Source: Mactra quadrangularis
Lineage: Eukaryota > Mollusca > Bivalvia > Venerida > Mactridae
Direction: 5' to 3'
Length of the DNA: 64,000 nt
Assembly: GCA_025267735.1 (NCBI GenBank)
Contig: CM046297.1
Location: 27,802,011-27,866,010 of the forward strand
Shown: in pieces, positions 1 to 11,997 of the stretch
Layout of the letters: every line of letters starts with the position of its first letter
How positions within the stretch are numbered: position 1 is the first letter of the stretch
Notes under the pieces: generated by a model
Seen by the model: only the letters and a program-made list of their open reading frames with translations
The model's database searches: none
Told to the model about the DNA's origin: nothing
Translations under genes and position numbers: made by a program

Positions 1-626
1 TCATCACAAGATCCTGTCACAACAAGAAACTACGTCTACCTATTACATCTACAGCATACTACAGAAACTATTTCTTTCCTCGAACTATCTCACTATGGAA
101 CAAACTACCACAAACCATAGCAGAAGCCCCTGACTTTGTATATTTTACGCAATGACTGTCTCGACTACACTTCTCAAAAGAGACAACTACACTTCTCAGA
201 AGAGACATGCAGTATGTTCCCAGCTACAGATAAAGTCTTATTATTCTCAAAGCTCTGAGTGATAGGGAGAAAACGTAGCTGGCCACATCTTTCAACACAA
301 CTCTATCTTTGAACTATCAAGCTAATCTTATTTTCCTGTATTCTTTAACATTCTCTTTCTTATTACTTTGACCTGTAACCACCCGTGTGACTGAGAAGAC
401 GTTTTAATGTAGATGTAGAAGTTAATATATAAAAAGATACTAGAATTTGTCAACATGGACGGTGTATTTACATAATCAATCAAATTGAAAAAATTAAATG
501 CGTTTCTTAAAATAGGTATTGATAAAACCCGTCGTTATTTAACTTCATAATTACATATTATATATTTATGTTTGTATGTTTTTACCATGTGTACACTATG
601 CCAAATAAATATTATTATTATTATTA
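1..626 (+). mobile_element. 3' end of a LINE, including 3' UTR and ATT-repeat tail
   Basis: The ORF2 end (stop at 155) is followed by about 450 bp of AT-rich UTR ending in AAATAAATATTATTATTATT at about 604-626. A short simple-repeat tail instead of long poly(A) is common for several non-LTR clades. The 5' part lies outside the window. Confidence 0.65.
3..155 (+). CDS. C-terminal end of a non-LTR retrotransposon ORF2 (partial)
   Basis: Reading frame 3 is open from the window edge to a TGA at 153-155. The last residues follow the pattern common at the C terminus of LINE reverse-transcriptase polyproteins: a basic stretch, then FFPRTISLWNKLP, then a short acidic/aromatic tail (residues about 26-50 of the visible part). 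Only about 50 residues are inside the window, so the reverse transcriptase and endonuclease domains lie to the left. The motif R-T-I-x-x-W-N-x-L-P is typical of Jockey/CR1/RTE-like elements, but the clade cannot be fixed from this piece. The intact stop and clean frame suggest a fairly young copy. No start is available because the frame enters from outside. Confidence 0.75.
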   Translation: MTRSCHNKKLRLPITSTAYYRNYFFPRTISLWNKLPQTIAEAPDFVYFTQ

Positions 627-1423
627 CAAAGATCAAAATTGCATGGGCCTTGCTCCTTAGTTTCTATTCAAGCTATTTTAAGCTACATGTACTCTGTTTT
701 AACCACCTTTAGTCGTCCGTTTTCAATGTAAATTGTCTAAAAATAATATCGAAAATTGAAAAAGTCTCTGAGAAAACTTGTAGCTCCTCAAAAATATTTT
801 TAAAGCCGCACATTTTGTCAATAACAGTAACCGACGATCAAAATTACTTTTGGCCACAGACCACTAAATCACAACGCCCGTGCTCCCGTAAGAACAACTA
901 ATGTGTGATTTCCTGTGAAAAAAAATTGCCGCGCATTTCACTGTGTACACGAGCTGACGACGAAAATGGAAGAAGATAAAAACTTGCTTAGGTGTTAATT
1001 CTTGAAACAAATGAAGCTATGAACTGTGAGTAGTTCTAACATATTATTTGTGTTTTGATTTAAATGAAATTTTGAAGGATTTAATGAAATATAATTCATT
1101 ACAGTTGCGAGTCCGGGATCCCCCGACCCCCCCCCCCCTCTTTGAAGTTTGAGTCTTTCCATGTTAATTTTTCCAACAGTCCTTGCTTTTCAGTTGGTGA
1201 TTTTACACTGGTTTTATCCGCAAATTGTTAAAGGCTCGTGGTTTTTTTTCTAAAATCTAATTGGAGGACTTGAGTTGGCTGTCAAAAGATAAATTCCTTA
1301 ATTGACTGGCACTGCTTCAGTGCTTGAGAAAGTTTCAAGCCGAGTTACTTCAAAGTTCTATGAGCAGATGGTAATAGCTTAAACAAGAAATGTCTTTAAA
1401 AAAGACAAACGGCGTCGATTTAA
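627..1423. other. Gene-free AT-rich stretch with a poly-C run
   Basis: No exon-like open frame or repeat ends were recognised. A run of 12 C residues lies at about 1127-1138, just after GGGATCCCCCGA; it is a plausible assembly or polymerase slippage site. Confidence 0.5.
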
Positions 1424-1480
1424 AAACAAGAGGGCCCAAAGGGCCCTGGGTGCTCACCTAAGGAAAAGGTCAAAGGTCAC
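1424..1480. repeat. Interspersed repeat end with GAGGGCCCAAAGGGCCC palindrome
   Basis: The GGGCCC-AAA-GGGCCC palindrome preceded by ACAAGA, then GTGCTCACCT, is a repeat start I associate with bivalve genomes. It abuts the protease-like fragment, so both may belong to one element. Confidence 0.4.
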
Positions 1481-1491
1481 AGAAGAGCCAT

Positions 1492-1734
1492 TTACATAGG
1501 ACCACTAATGTTAAAACCTATTTTTTGACGTGGTGATGGATTGCCAGATTCCGTTAGTATTTGCTCATACAAGTTGTGACCACGCATCATCACTTCATCA
1601 ACAACATTTGCAGACCAGTTTCGCAGACTTGGCACATGATTGCCTACCGTAAACAATATGACAGCCAATGCAATTGCCGTACACTGATAACCACAGGGAA
1701 TTGTCAAGTTACCTCCCTTTGACTTTTCCAACAT
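1492..1734 (-). pseudogene. Fragment resembling peptidase C76 / herpes tegument-like cysteine protease domain of a transposon
   Basis: An 80-codon minus-strand frame starts with ATG at 1734. Its first half has CGYQCTAIAL near residues 14-23, a tryptophan about 20 residues later, then VVDEVMMRGHNLYEQIL near residues 44-60. The order G-x-Q-C-(T/S)-A/S, W, (L/V)-D-x-V-(L/M)-x-x-G-x-x-L-Y is what I know from the OTU/C76-like cysteine protease domain found next to PIF1-like helicases in large invertebrate mobile elements; the Cys of GxQC would be the nucleophile. Only the N-terminal third of such a domain is present: the His and Asp of the catalytic site are missing and the frame ends at 1492. The flank at 1424-1480 (AGAGGGCCCAAAGGGCCC and AAGGTCAAAGGTCAC) looks like the end of an interspersed repeat. 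Most likely a dead TE fragment; the family call is from memory of motifs only. Confidence 0.5.
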
Positions 1735-1740
1735 ACCTTT

Positions 1741-2771
1741 AATATACTTATATACAAGGGGTACAACTGCGTTTACTAGACCGATTCATCTAGATTTCTT
1801 ATTTTGTGGCTCACAAAAAATACTGATACCCTAGTAGCACTTTAACCGCACGATTAAATTGATTAAACATAACTCTTCGAGCTATGAATATTAAATGTTT
1901 CATAGGGCAGATCATTAAAACACTCGCCAACAAAAAACAATTCTTTTTGACAAATAATTTTTAGATATTCAAAATATGAATTTCAAGACCTTTCTAGTGA
2001 TATAAAATGCAAAATCGTTTGATGAAAAATGACTTAGTAATTGCAATTTTAAAATTACTGTGTTTTCATTGTATTTACTCGCTATCATTTCTTGCCAACC
2101 AGCGAACGGTTACCTGTAGTATTTATCAGCTCCTTGTTACTATTTATAGACATCATAACAATAACAATGAACTGGTGTATATGTGGAGCTGTGACTCTCA
2201 AAGTGTAAACCCCGGAAACTGGACGTAGTGAGGCTAATTTAATGATTATTGGGTTATATGTCAGACTTTTTACTAGAAACCGGTTCACATCTGGAGACGT
2301 AATTCATTTTACCCATAAAATATTGTGTTTGACACGTAACTTTTTATTGTTACAAAATAAAAAAACACTTTGGAAAGCAATAGAAGTCTACCCAAAAAAA
2401 TTATCTACGAACGAAGCAAAATTTCGTAAAACACTGCATTACAATAGTGTGGCCTTTATTTTTTCGCGCGTGTCAGGGCCATCCAATCGAAGAGGGGGTT
2501 TTCTCTGTTTCCCCCGTACGTCATTCTCAGTGCTTATAAAATCATCCAATAGAACGGCGGATTTCCGAAATCCCCAGACAGATGTCATTATACAGAAATG
2601 TAGGTCAAAATCCAGCTTAGACAGCTACGCCGAAAAATGACATTCTAGCAGATTTTTACCATTTTGAAAGTGCTGAATTTAGGGATCTATTTTTTCTTAA
2701 AATATTAACTGAAGTCTGAATGAATTTTTAAGAAGAATCAATGGGTCTTGGTTTGTATTCCAATGCAAGAC
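1741..2771. other. Gene-free stretch with a chance-level 132-codon ORF
   Basis: A plus-strand ORF (2242-2640) has no recognisable motif, no conserved partner in the window and no splice context. CCAAT and TATAAAA strings near 2480-2560 occur inside that ORF. I see nothing else supportable here. Confidence 0.4.
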
Positions 2772-4301
2772 TAGTCCTATATATAAGACCCTCCGTAACT
2801 CATTTCACATTGGACATTATTCTGTTACGGCAGGGTCTTATCGGCTTCCGTATATATTGATGTAGCAAAATGCGCAAGGATTCTCTCGCGCGACAAAAGC
2901 GAACATAATTCAATATTTTTCGAAAATATTTTTGTTTTACCCATTCCTAACACTAACAGACACATTTATCTAACATATTATCGTACAAACACCTGATCTC
3001 GTTCCTCACCTGATTTCGGTCCTTCATAAAAAAGTTGTTTACTTTGCTATTTTATTGCGTATGACGTCATCAATTCATGTGCACAATGTCAAGTAAACAA
3101 TCAACGCAACTACAACTGTCAAACTAGAATAATGCGCAAGAAACAGGTTTTTAGAATGAAAATTTTGTGATGGTGAATATTTTTCAGTAAATCCTTATTA
3201 CCTTTTTCTGCTCTGTCAGTACAATCCATTAAATATTGTTTAAAAGTATGTTATAATAAAAAAAGCACATGGCAGGTAGCCCTTGCTCATAAAGTCACGT
3301 GACAGTCATGTGGCAGCTAATTATGACGTCACAAAGAGCCAAATACGGTAGAAGTGCGAAATTAGGTCATCTATTTTTAGCCGCCATGACAGTTTTCAGG
3401 AAATGGTCGTGTTTTTTTTGGAAGACTTTGGGTTTGTTTTAAATATAAAATATCAGCAAGTATATGATAAACAAATGGAATATAGATTAAAAGGTTCGTT
3501 TTTAATGTATTTTTCTGAAAGTATTGTTGCATTAATTAGAAATGGTTCATTGAGTCCTTAGAGGTGCGAGAACCCGTGTGTCCACCATATAACATAAGTT
3601 ATAAAATAACCAACCTTATTTTGTAGAATTAATCCATTGTTTCCGTAACTCAAAAATCCAGACTTTCGTTTTGAATACTTTAACACTAAATGCCCTTTAT
3701 GCCGTAACCAATACCGGATTGGTCGTGATAAACGCCACACGTACAATCCGTTTCCAATCCGGATTACAAATTCAAAACATTTATGCTAAACATTTTTTTC
3801 GTCGTCGCTGAAACAAAATTTCTACTTTCTAAACTTTCTAACAATTTCAATTAACACAATTTTTGTTACATTTAGCTATATTTTTTTGTCTCCCGAAGAT
3901 GAAAAATAATCAAATTTGTAATCCGGACTTGGTTCGTCTAATTTGGCGTTTATCAGTGATGATTCCGGAAATGGTACTGTGTGATGTGGAATTTAGCGTT
4001 GTTATTAAAACGAAAGACACAATTTTTTGGACTTGACGGAAACAATGGAATATTTCTACTTGCTGAAGTGACTTATAGTAATTTTTATATTACAATGTGG
4101 TAAATTATTGTATATACTAGCGGTCTAATAGAGTTTGTTAAGAAAATTGCGTAATAATAACAAATTACAATTGTTTAAATCGTGCACTAAATCTGTCCAC
4201 GTTTTGCTACATCAAACTATATGGAAGCCGATAAGACCCTGCCGTAACAGAATAATGTCCCAATGTGAAATGAGTTACGGAGGGTCTTTTATATAGGACT
4301 A
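2772..4301. mobile_element. Mutator-like (MULE) non-autonomous DNA transposon, copy 1
   Basis: Terminal inverted repeats of about 100 bp: TAGTCCTATATATAAGACCC at 2772, and its complement ending at 4301. Both TIRs run on through ...GTTACGGCAGGGTCTTATCG... to GATGTAGCAAAA. The element is flanked by a perfect 9-bp target duplication ATGCAAGAC (2763-2771 and 4302-4310). Long TIRs plus 9-bp duplications point to the Mutator superfamily. No transposase is visible. Compared with the copy at 56818-57721 it has about 600 extra bp (about 2980-3590) that include two TGACGTCA palindromes (3062, 3324) and a Kozak-like CCGCCATGA near 3380. Confidence 0.8.
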
Positions 4302-4387
4302 ATGCAAGACCAACATTCCTTAGTAGTGCATGTTGTGAAACTTCCTTCATTCTTCCACTTACCTTGATATTGGTTTCTAGTGGGAAT

Positions 4388-4618
4388 CCAGGTCGATAGC
4401 GCAGTTGGTAGCACTAGAATTTGGAATCTCATGCCTGAGGGGGTGGGGGGTTCGAATCCCACCCGGGAGGTCATACCCTGCCGAGAAAATTTGACATTAA
4501 TGTCGATTTTCCTCCATAGTTAAATAATATGGAGAAGTTTCCAGCCTTTTGGAAGGGTAGGCAAGTACTGGTTATAGACCCATGGTCCAGGTAGGCCAGG
4601 TTAGGCGTGCTGGACGTC
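4388..4618 (+). mobile_element. SINE family A, 5' part of a copy split by a transposon
   Basis: tRNA-derived head with A-box-like GATAGCGCAGTTGGTAGC and B-box-like GGTTCGAATCCC, followed by the family body (ATAATATGGAGAAGTTTCC, GTACTGGTTATAGAC, GGTCCAGG). The copy stops at GCTGGACGTC, where a MULE begins; the remaining 3' end is at 9792-9856. Confidence 0.8.
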
Positions 4619-5587
4619 TAGTCCTATATATAAGACCCTACACTGAGCAACAGATAACGAGCGTATATGCGTAATTACGCAATAAAAAGGTATGAAATAC
4701 CTTTTAAAAATAACTTTAACACGTATCGAAAAACGTTGAACAAATCGGGTTACGCAAAAAATCGTTGACAATGCCTAATAGGGCCACATATAATGCAATG
4801 GTGCGTCGCGGAATATGGTTGATCATTTTCATCCAGGTGTTTTCGTATTCAAGCATCTGTAATCAAGCGTCCAAAAAGGCTGTAGAAAGTCTACATTTGA
4901 GAAGTAATCACAGAAAAATGATATTTTTACATACTTTAAGGCTGATAACTAGTCAGAAAATATCGTAAATAGTACATATTGAACGAAATTATTGTAAGCA
5001 GGGTGACTGACAGTTACAACTTCGTTGCTGAATTGATAAACTTAGTCGTCAAGAATTCTTTCGATCGTGCTTTATGCATTAACATTAAGTCTGATTTAAG
5101 GCACACTGGTGGTCGATTAACCAAAAAAAAACATTTATGAATGGGAAGCAAAATTTCTTAGCTCGTAGTCTGCAAAGGAAAGGACAATACAAGACTGTGT
5201 TGTAGAATTTGTACAAGTAACTAATCACAAAGAGTCTCTGAAATTGACAAAGGTCTGGGCTCAGGAAGGGTCACCTAGGGTACGCAGTGTTTGTGTTTAC
5301 GATGTAAACATATCTATTTACGCATAAAAATCGCCAGGGACGAAAAAAATCAAGGACTTTTCATCATCCCTGGGATGAAACGCTTTACTATGGGAAATAT
5401 GACACTTTTAGAGCTGTTTTGGGATATAACCGTTGTAAATGGATTTTTTGTTCGATATAAATGACCAGTTCGATGTTTAAGTGCATTTCACATTAGTTTA
5501 ATCGATTCATATCTCATTAGGCGAAGTTTATCGTTCAAGAAAGTTAACTGGAAGCAAGTGCGATGAAGCCCCATTTTGATAACACAC

Positions 5588-5919
5588 TAGGGTTTCATAA
5601 TCGGAAAAAAATCATAATCGATCATCGGAAATAATCGGACAACCCTTTTCGATCAATCATCGATTATATAATCGAAACATTAACAATAACAATAAAAATG
5701 AGCACATCAATATAATTGGTGTCAGATAATTGTATAATGCAATATTACAACTAATTAGTAAGCTACACATGAGGGTTAAGGTTTGCCTCCACTCATGCAA
5801 AAAGGTGAACTATCATGTTTGGGATAATATTGCTTCATTTTTGTATTTATTCAATGTGTTAAATATATTTGTTTACAGTGTATTCATAATCCATGTTTTT
5901 TTAATGTATGACATTTATG

Positions 5920-5964
<45 letters not shown>

Positions 5965-7576
5965 ACACAGTTTATAACAGCCATTATTAGTTTGAAATAC
6001 TTTTGTTCTACTAGAACACCAAATTTCATTGAACTATAACCAGAGACATAGATAACATATCTAATTCCCTGACTATAACCTATTGTTCACTATAGATTTG
6101 CTGATGTATTTCTTTTCCAGTATATTGTTTATTATATGCTGGTCAAAGTAATAAAATTATGTGACTTGTTGTTAATTGTATCTTTAATTCATTTAATCTA
6201 TTTGTACTATGCAAATGAAAGCATCTTTCAGTGACTTTGTGCCTTCATTAGCTATAATTGTATTGAAATCATTTCAAAGATTAAAATGCAATTTTACATA
6301 ATAATTGTTATTGTGTATCAGTCTTCACTGCTACAGTGGAGTATTTATAAATTCAAGAATATTAGTAATCATATTATGGGTTTAATTTGTATTTTTGTAC
6401 ATATTTAACTTTGCTTAAATTTGATTTTTTTTTCACTCAAAAAATATAATGAGCGGACCTGGGTACGAAAGTTATGGAGGACGAATGTTTCACGAGTCCA
6501 TCGCCTTTTTTCAGGTCAAATATACGATCTGTTCAATTGTGTAATTGAGAAATCATTATGAAATGAACTGGGTTTTAATTTCTATAGCCACAATATATCA
6601 TTATATAGTGTACTCTCGTAATATTCGACTAGTAGTGAAAGAACGGACTGTTAACGGAAATTAACTTAATCCGTTTCGTCCCCAATATGAGACAAATGGA
6701 ATTGTTTGTAAACTAAATTTGACTGCTTTGCTAATTGAGTGATAAGCGTATCGATTAATGTGTGAACTGGTTACCAATGTCACAAATAGCGAGCACATGG
6801 ATAGTGTCCATGACATAACGAATCTATTTTTAGTAACACTTCTTGTCATTTATTCTCGCCATCGAACGTATGTATTTTTGAACAAAGGTTCATTTTACAT
6901 GTGTCGTTTTCAGGCTAAACACTTAAATTAAACTTTTTATTCTTTTGATAAAATATGCGGCAAATGATTTTACGAGGGGGAAATGGTATGCTAGCATTGT
7001 TTTGGGAACATGTGAAAACCTTGCTTCCGCAAGCCTCTACCCTTTTGCATGGCCGACTGCACATTGTATTGTTTAAGTTGGGGGTACAATTAGTGGGTCA
7101 AGCGTGTTATTTAATCCTCGCCGACGTGTCATAAACATACTTAGCTAGTCACGGTCATAAAACTGCCTAAGGCAACGTTTTACTGCGAGTCTGCTAGATC
7201 ATTACGTACCGTCGATCCTGATTGGCTAATCGACTTTCTATGTTGAGAAATGACGCTCTGATTTGCTGTGGGTGTTAACTAGGCGGAGCGTTATCAATAA
7301 TTGACGTCCTCACGATATTATTCAATCGCCGAAATCGGAAATACTCGGTGAAGTGGACTTATCCGTGGTGTTTTGACAGGGCGATATAGTAACACACAAT
7401 GTGACATTATCGCCCTTGCGGCCGAGCCCTGCGCGGCGGCGGCAGTGAGTATTTATAATGGAAATAAACTACCAAAAATTAGCGATAATCGATTATTATA
7501 TATTTGTAATTGATTGTCGCTGATTCTCCTGCAAACGATCGATTTTCGATTATACTCGATCATCGTTTAATCCCTA
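5588..7576. mobile_element. hAT-like non-autonomous transposon (~2 kb) nested in the MULE
   Basis: Ends TAGGGTTTCATAATCGG (5588) and the complement of TAGGGATTAAACGATGATCG (ending 7576), with many ATCGATT/AATCG repeats near both ends. The flanking 8-bp duplication TAACACAC (5580-5587 and 7577-7584) is perfect, which fits hAT. Contains a long TA microsatellite and no long ORF. Confidence 0.72.
5924..5959. repeat. TA dinucleotide microsatellite
   Basis: About 18 uninterrupted TA units inside the hAT-like element; it makes the local reading frame a low-complexity artefact. Confidence 0.9.
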
Positions 7577-7811
7577 TAACACACCTTGCATAGCAACCAT
7601 AAAATGGCCTCTCAGCCAATCAAGAAAGTTAAACACAGTCGCCATTCCAAGAATCTAGGCTATTAGATAAAGATTTTAAAGACTGGTCCTTATCAAGACA
7701 TTAAAATGCAATTTTAATTTCCGATCTCATGTTTCGACGTACATATATTTCAATGATATCTTTGTTTTGATCATACCAGTGCAATCTTGTATGGCGTCAC
7801 TGAAAGCTTGG

Positions 7812-9676
7812 CAGGGCTCGACATTAACCATTGTCCGACTGTCCGGGACAAGTGAAACCAAGGTCCGGACAAGTACTTTATAAAGCCAGTTGTCCGACGG
7901 GACAAGTAGTTTGGGATATTGAAAAGCATGTCTTAACCCATTCTGTACGAATGTCTTATATAACCGTAACTATTTTGCCGCTAATATGCGTCCCCTAAAC
8001 TTCAATCGATATGCCGACAGACTTGTATTAAACCTCTGATCGCTGCGTGATGCGTATATCCGTTATGTGTATGCAAACAATCTTTTCATCGATAAGCGTA
8101 ACGATAAGCACAGCAGGTGAAGATGACTTGGTGTTAGATTGAGCAAGTTATTAAATCAAGGTCACTGCCTGGAAATTAATTCGCGCTATTTTAAAAGTTA
8201 ATTTATTCTGCCGAATATTTTTTTAATTTCAAAATGTTTTTATTTTCATTTTAATTTGTAACACTTTTCCATTCAAGTGCAATTGTTGGTAAATCAAAAA
8301 TGACAAATTGTAACATTTCTTTTATTGAATGTTTCGTTGATAATTGTTGTCATTATTATTTGTATTATTAATATTTGTAACACCTTTTATCTGTTACAAA
8401 ACGACCTTTTCGTGAAAATAACTTAGTGCTGCAAAGTTTATAAATCTGGTTAAACTTCACAACACTTTTAAATAAACTGTTACAAACAATAGTTTATTAT
8501 GATATGTCATTGATGCGACAATTACATGTGAAGAATGCATATAAATCGCGACTTGAAAAAAACTGTTAAATTTCATTTAAAAAAAATGACTAATTAATAA
8601 TAGGGACAAACATGTTCTAATGAAACTTATGATAAAGAACAATTACGATACGATAAACTTTATGTCCGGAGATAATTTTTTGTATATTTATTTATTTATG
8701 TATGCTGTTATAATATCAATGCGAGGAGAGATTAATGGGACATGTCTACACGGAAAGTTGTTGATATGAACCCTTCTTTAAATTAATTGCGTCGACGAAT
8801 AAATGTTCTATCATACTTGTGGTCCCAAAGTTTATCTTGTATTGCGGTGCGTTTTTAAATTATTCAATATGGCACGTGGCAAATACGTCATATGGAGCGG
8901 TGCTTTTCTGATCAAAAGAAAATCGTCGCCGCTTATCTTTGTCAATACGTGTAGTTAGACAGAAAATCAATTGTAGAGGGTGTAATTATTATCATGTTAG
9001 GAAGTAATAAGTTGAAATTTAATTAAAATTAGTTAAGTTTGTCATGGGAAATGACGTCCGTGTTAAAAGTGTGGATAAACTTAAAAAGCATTAGGTAAAA
9101 TCGGATTTTTTACCTCGCATTACAAATACACATGTAACTTTTTTTCTGATGTGAATATTTTAATTCCGTTTTCAACATAAGAAAATCAACTATTGCAAGC
9201 GCATTATGTCCGTTTCCGATTTTGGTGGTGTCGTTGATTTTTTTTCAGAAAAAAAAATCGCCAAAAAACGTCGGATTCTTTTTTTGCAATTATCTAATTT
9301 CTAATTTGCAATGACCTTGCTAGCTATTCTATTGTAAAGGAAGATACAAAACTAAAAGTAATATCTTTGGATGCATAATTAAATTTTCTTTCCAAAAATG
9401 TTAACTTTTGTAAAGTATCTGTTTTCCATAAACGATTAAATGAACTAAAAGTTATGACTTAACACCGTCAAAACAATGTATATCTTAATTGTTAGTTGTT
9501 TATTCTCAGTTAAATAAATAGTTCTGTTCTGAGTAAATCTTTCGTTATTTTAAATAAAACATACATATGCAATATAACTGAAGGTCAGGACAAGTTGGAT
9601 TTTGGTCAGGACAAGTGTTTTTTAAAAGTACTTGTCCGACAGGACAAGTTAAAAAAAAAGTTAATGTCGAGCCCTG
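7812..9676. mobile_element. Second nested transposon with CAGGGCTCGACATTAA ends
   Basis: Left end CAGGGCTCGACATTAAC at 7812 and its complement GTTAATGTCGAGCCCTG ending at 9676. Both subterminal regions are packed with GGACAAGT/ACTTGTCC and GTCCGG motifs, as in elements whose transposase binds subterminal repeats. The duplication is CTTGG, or GCTTGGC if the TIR begins at AGGG (7806-7812 and 9676-9682). CAGGG ends suggest hAT, but the duplication is not a clean 8 bp. No transposase frame. Diverged sequences ending GGCTTGACATT recur near 10115, 15430, 47540 and 47780. Confidence 0.6.
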
Positions 9677-9791
9677 CTTGGCTACACTTTGCAATTAAGA
9701 TGAAAGTGCTTCATGTTTAAAATAAAACCCTACGTAACAGAAAAATGTCCAAATGATAAAAAAGTTACATAAGGTCTTATATTTAGGACTA

Positions 9792-9856
9792 GCTGGACAC
9801 CGTGAAATGACGTAAATTGTGTTGACACGGCATTAACTCCAATAAATAAATAATTA
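9792..9856 (+). mobile_element. SINE family A, 3' part of the split copy
   Basis: GCTGGACACCGTGAAATGAC through AACTCCAATAAATAAATAAT is the 3' end of the same SINE whose 5' part ends at 4618; it matches the tail of the complete copy at 22682-22974. Confidence 0.8.
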
Positions 9857-10671
9857 AAAATCTAGTGGGTATCTAGTTGGCAAAGGTTTATAGCTTAAGT
9901 CTTCTGGAACATATTGGATAAAAATTTATTGTAAGGTTGAGTTCTTTGCTGGCATAAATGAGTTTTTCCTTTCCACTCATCTGATTGGCAAAGACTGGGG
10001 GAAAACAGCCAAAATGGTCCACTGAGATCTTGGCCTGTTCTTAGGCTGGAAGGACCACTGATTTCGGCTTATGACCAAAATTGAATGATGTTACATACTT
10101 CAAGTATGCTCCCCTGCAGGACTTGACATTAAATAATGATAAATAATAATAAAAATAGCAAAATACTTAGTAAAATTGATTTCATTAAATTCATAATTTT
10201 ATTTTTGTTCCAAAAATGAAAATTTTATGAACTCGTATTTCATTATTTTGATGGTATGATACGAAAACTACATCTAGTGTAAAAGAATAACAACTAGAAA
10301 ATGCTTATCAGTTACAGATCAACCTTCATTTGGCGGACTTTATCTGATAAAAACATAGAATGAAATGGGATTAAATATTAGTCTCAAGCCCTGTCCTGAA
10401 AGATACTGAAAAGTAAATCGCTGTTGACATCAATACTGACACTGTTCAGGGAGCTTGTTGGACTAGTTACAGTTATCAATTGTCTTATACAGGTTTTGCT
10501 ATAAAAGTTTGATATATTGGTCCTGACAATCTAATTTCTAAATTTGGGTTTGGGCGATGTAAACATTTAGCAAGTGAAATACATTAATTGTAGTCAAACC
10601 AGGTAACCTACTTTAAAAATTAATGTTGTAAATTGTTATAGTGAATAATAATTAATGAATAAAATCAATCC
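9857..10671. other. Gene-free stretch outside the left arm
   Basis: AT-rich, with a degenerate GGACTTGACATTAAAT transposon end near 10118-10133. No exon or element boundary could be fixed. Confidence 0.4.
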
Positions 10672-11200
10672 TGCTTAAACTTGAAATTAGATCTAATGTA
10701 TGATTAATTTCTGTTTTCAGTTATTGTTTGCTTGATGTGAGGAAACTTGTTGATAATTTGATAAAAGACGTTGTTTGGTGTCATCACTTACTGAAGGTTT
10801 AAAACTAGCTAAATCATTGAAGATATTAATTATTGCCGACTACCTGAATGTTGTGTAGATTATAGACTGTCTAAGTGTTATATGCCTAAATTTGATGCAG
10901 TCCGCTTTATAGTAAGTATATTTTATGTATTTTAAAGTCTATTTTAGAGTGAAAATTTTCATGCTGTTCCAGTTGTTGATACTTGGTTGAAAAAAAAATC
11001 TGTGTAGATTTAATATGTTGACTGTGCCGTTTCGGCTCCCTTGTTAAAGAATTCATGCAACCACTGCCCTGGAAAATACTAAAATTTAAGTTACCGTTGG
11101 AGCCATTTTTTGAACTTTTTGTTTACAAAATGTCAGTATGTAAATCATGTTAATAAGTTTAGTGACATGGTATATGGATATCTGATTAATGATAGATTTT

Positions 11201-11474
11201 TATACCCTTGCTTCGAAGAAGAGGGGGGTATACTGTTTTACCCTTGTCTGTGCTTCATGTGTGTGTGCGTCCGTGGGTTACAAAATTTCCATCACAGTTT
11301 TCTCAGCAACTATAACATGCAGCAGCCTAATACTTTGCATATTGCTTAATCCCATTCTCCCACGTGGTGTAAAGTGATTTCATGCTTCTTGCTCATCTAC
11401 TTCTTGTTTGTCGCATATTTTTAGATTTTGGCGGGGGTATCACTAGTGAGCATTAGCTCACAGATTTACTTGTT
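11201..11474 (+). repeat. Repeat E copy 1 (~265-bp interspersed repeat)
   Basis: Starts TATACCC..GCTTCGAAGAAGAG and ends GCATTAGCTCACAGATTTAC. Four copies in the window share the same ends (also 25450, 38609 and 53011). Each end can fold (ACCCCC...GGGGGT and GTGAGCATTAGCTCAC). Class not assigned. Confidence 0.75.
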
Positions 11475-11997
11475 ATCTCTCATGTCAATTTTAGTACTTT
11501 ATATTTATTCTCCTGTGTAGAGGGAGAGGTTGTCACAGGGCTTTTTCAGCTCATGGGTTAAAATATCAGTTTCATTCCCAATGCCAAGTAGCGACCATTT
11601 TTCCAAAACCACCAAAGACTTTCAATTTTTGAATCGTTGGTTTACTTTGGAACAGTGATCCATGAAAACTACTTTCCATGAAAGATATGGGTGAAGTTTA
11701 ATCTCCAGATTATTGGTTATTAAACATAAAATGGCAGTCAAAATCAACAATTATGTCATCAGCTTACTTTTGAAAAGCCAAGAAAAGTTAATTATTTCAT
11801 GATTTACTGTTCTTTTATATGAAACTGAATTGCTTAAACTTGAAATTGCTGCAATTGTAAGTTTAACTTTTGTTTTCAGTAAATGTTCAGTTGATGTGAG
11901 GAAACTTATTGGTCTATGATATAAAATGATGTATGTGGTCTTTAGATCTGAAGGATTTGAACCAGTTAAATCGCTGTGAAGATATTCACTTCTGTGA

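Larger units (their letters stand above)
4619..9791. mobile_element. Mutator-like element copy 3, inserted in a SINE and carrying nested elements
   Basis: Left end TAGTCCTATATATAAGACCC at 4619, right end GGTCTTATATTTAGGACTA at 9791, with diverged GTTAC-containing subterminal sequence like copies 1 and 2. The target duplication is about 9-10 bp: GCTGGACGTC on the left and GCTGGACACC on the right. Both can derive from the SINE sequence GCTGGACGCC by CpG-type transitions, which explains the two mismatches. After removing nested insertions (5588-7576 and 7812-9676) the element is about 1.3 kb. No transposase frame seen. Confidence 0.72.

Noticed and set aside
2242..2640. Longest single ORF (132 codons, plus)
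   Set aside because: No motif, no conserved copy, no splice context, and the region has promoter-like words inside the ORF; length alone is not convincing.
3558..3746. 62-codon minus frame in MULE copy 1
   Set aside because: Not preserved as a frame in copy 2 and without transposase motifs.
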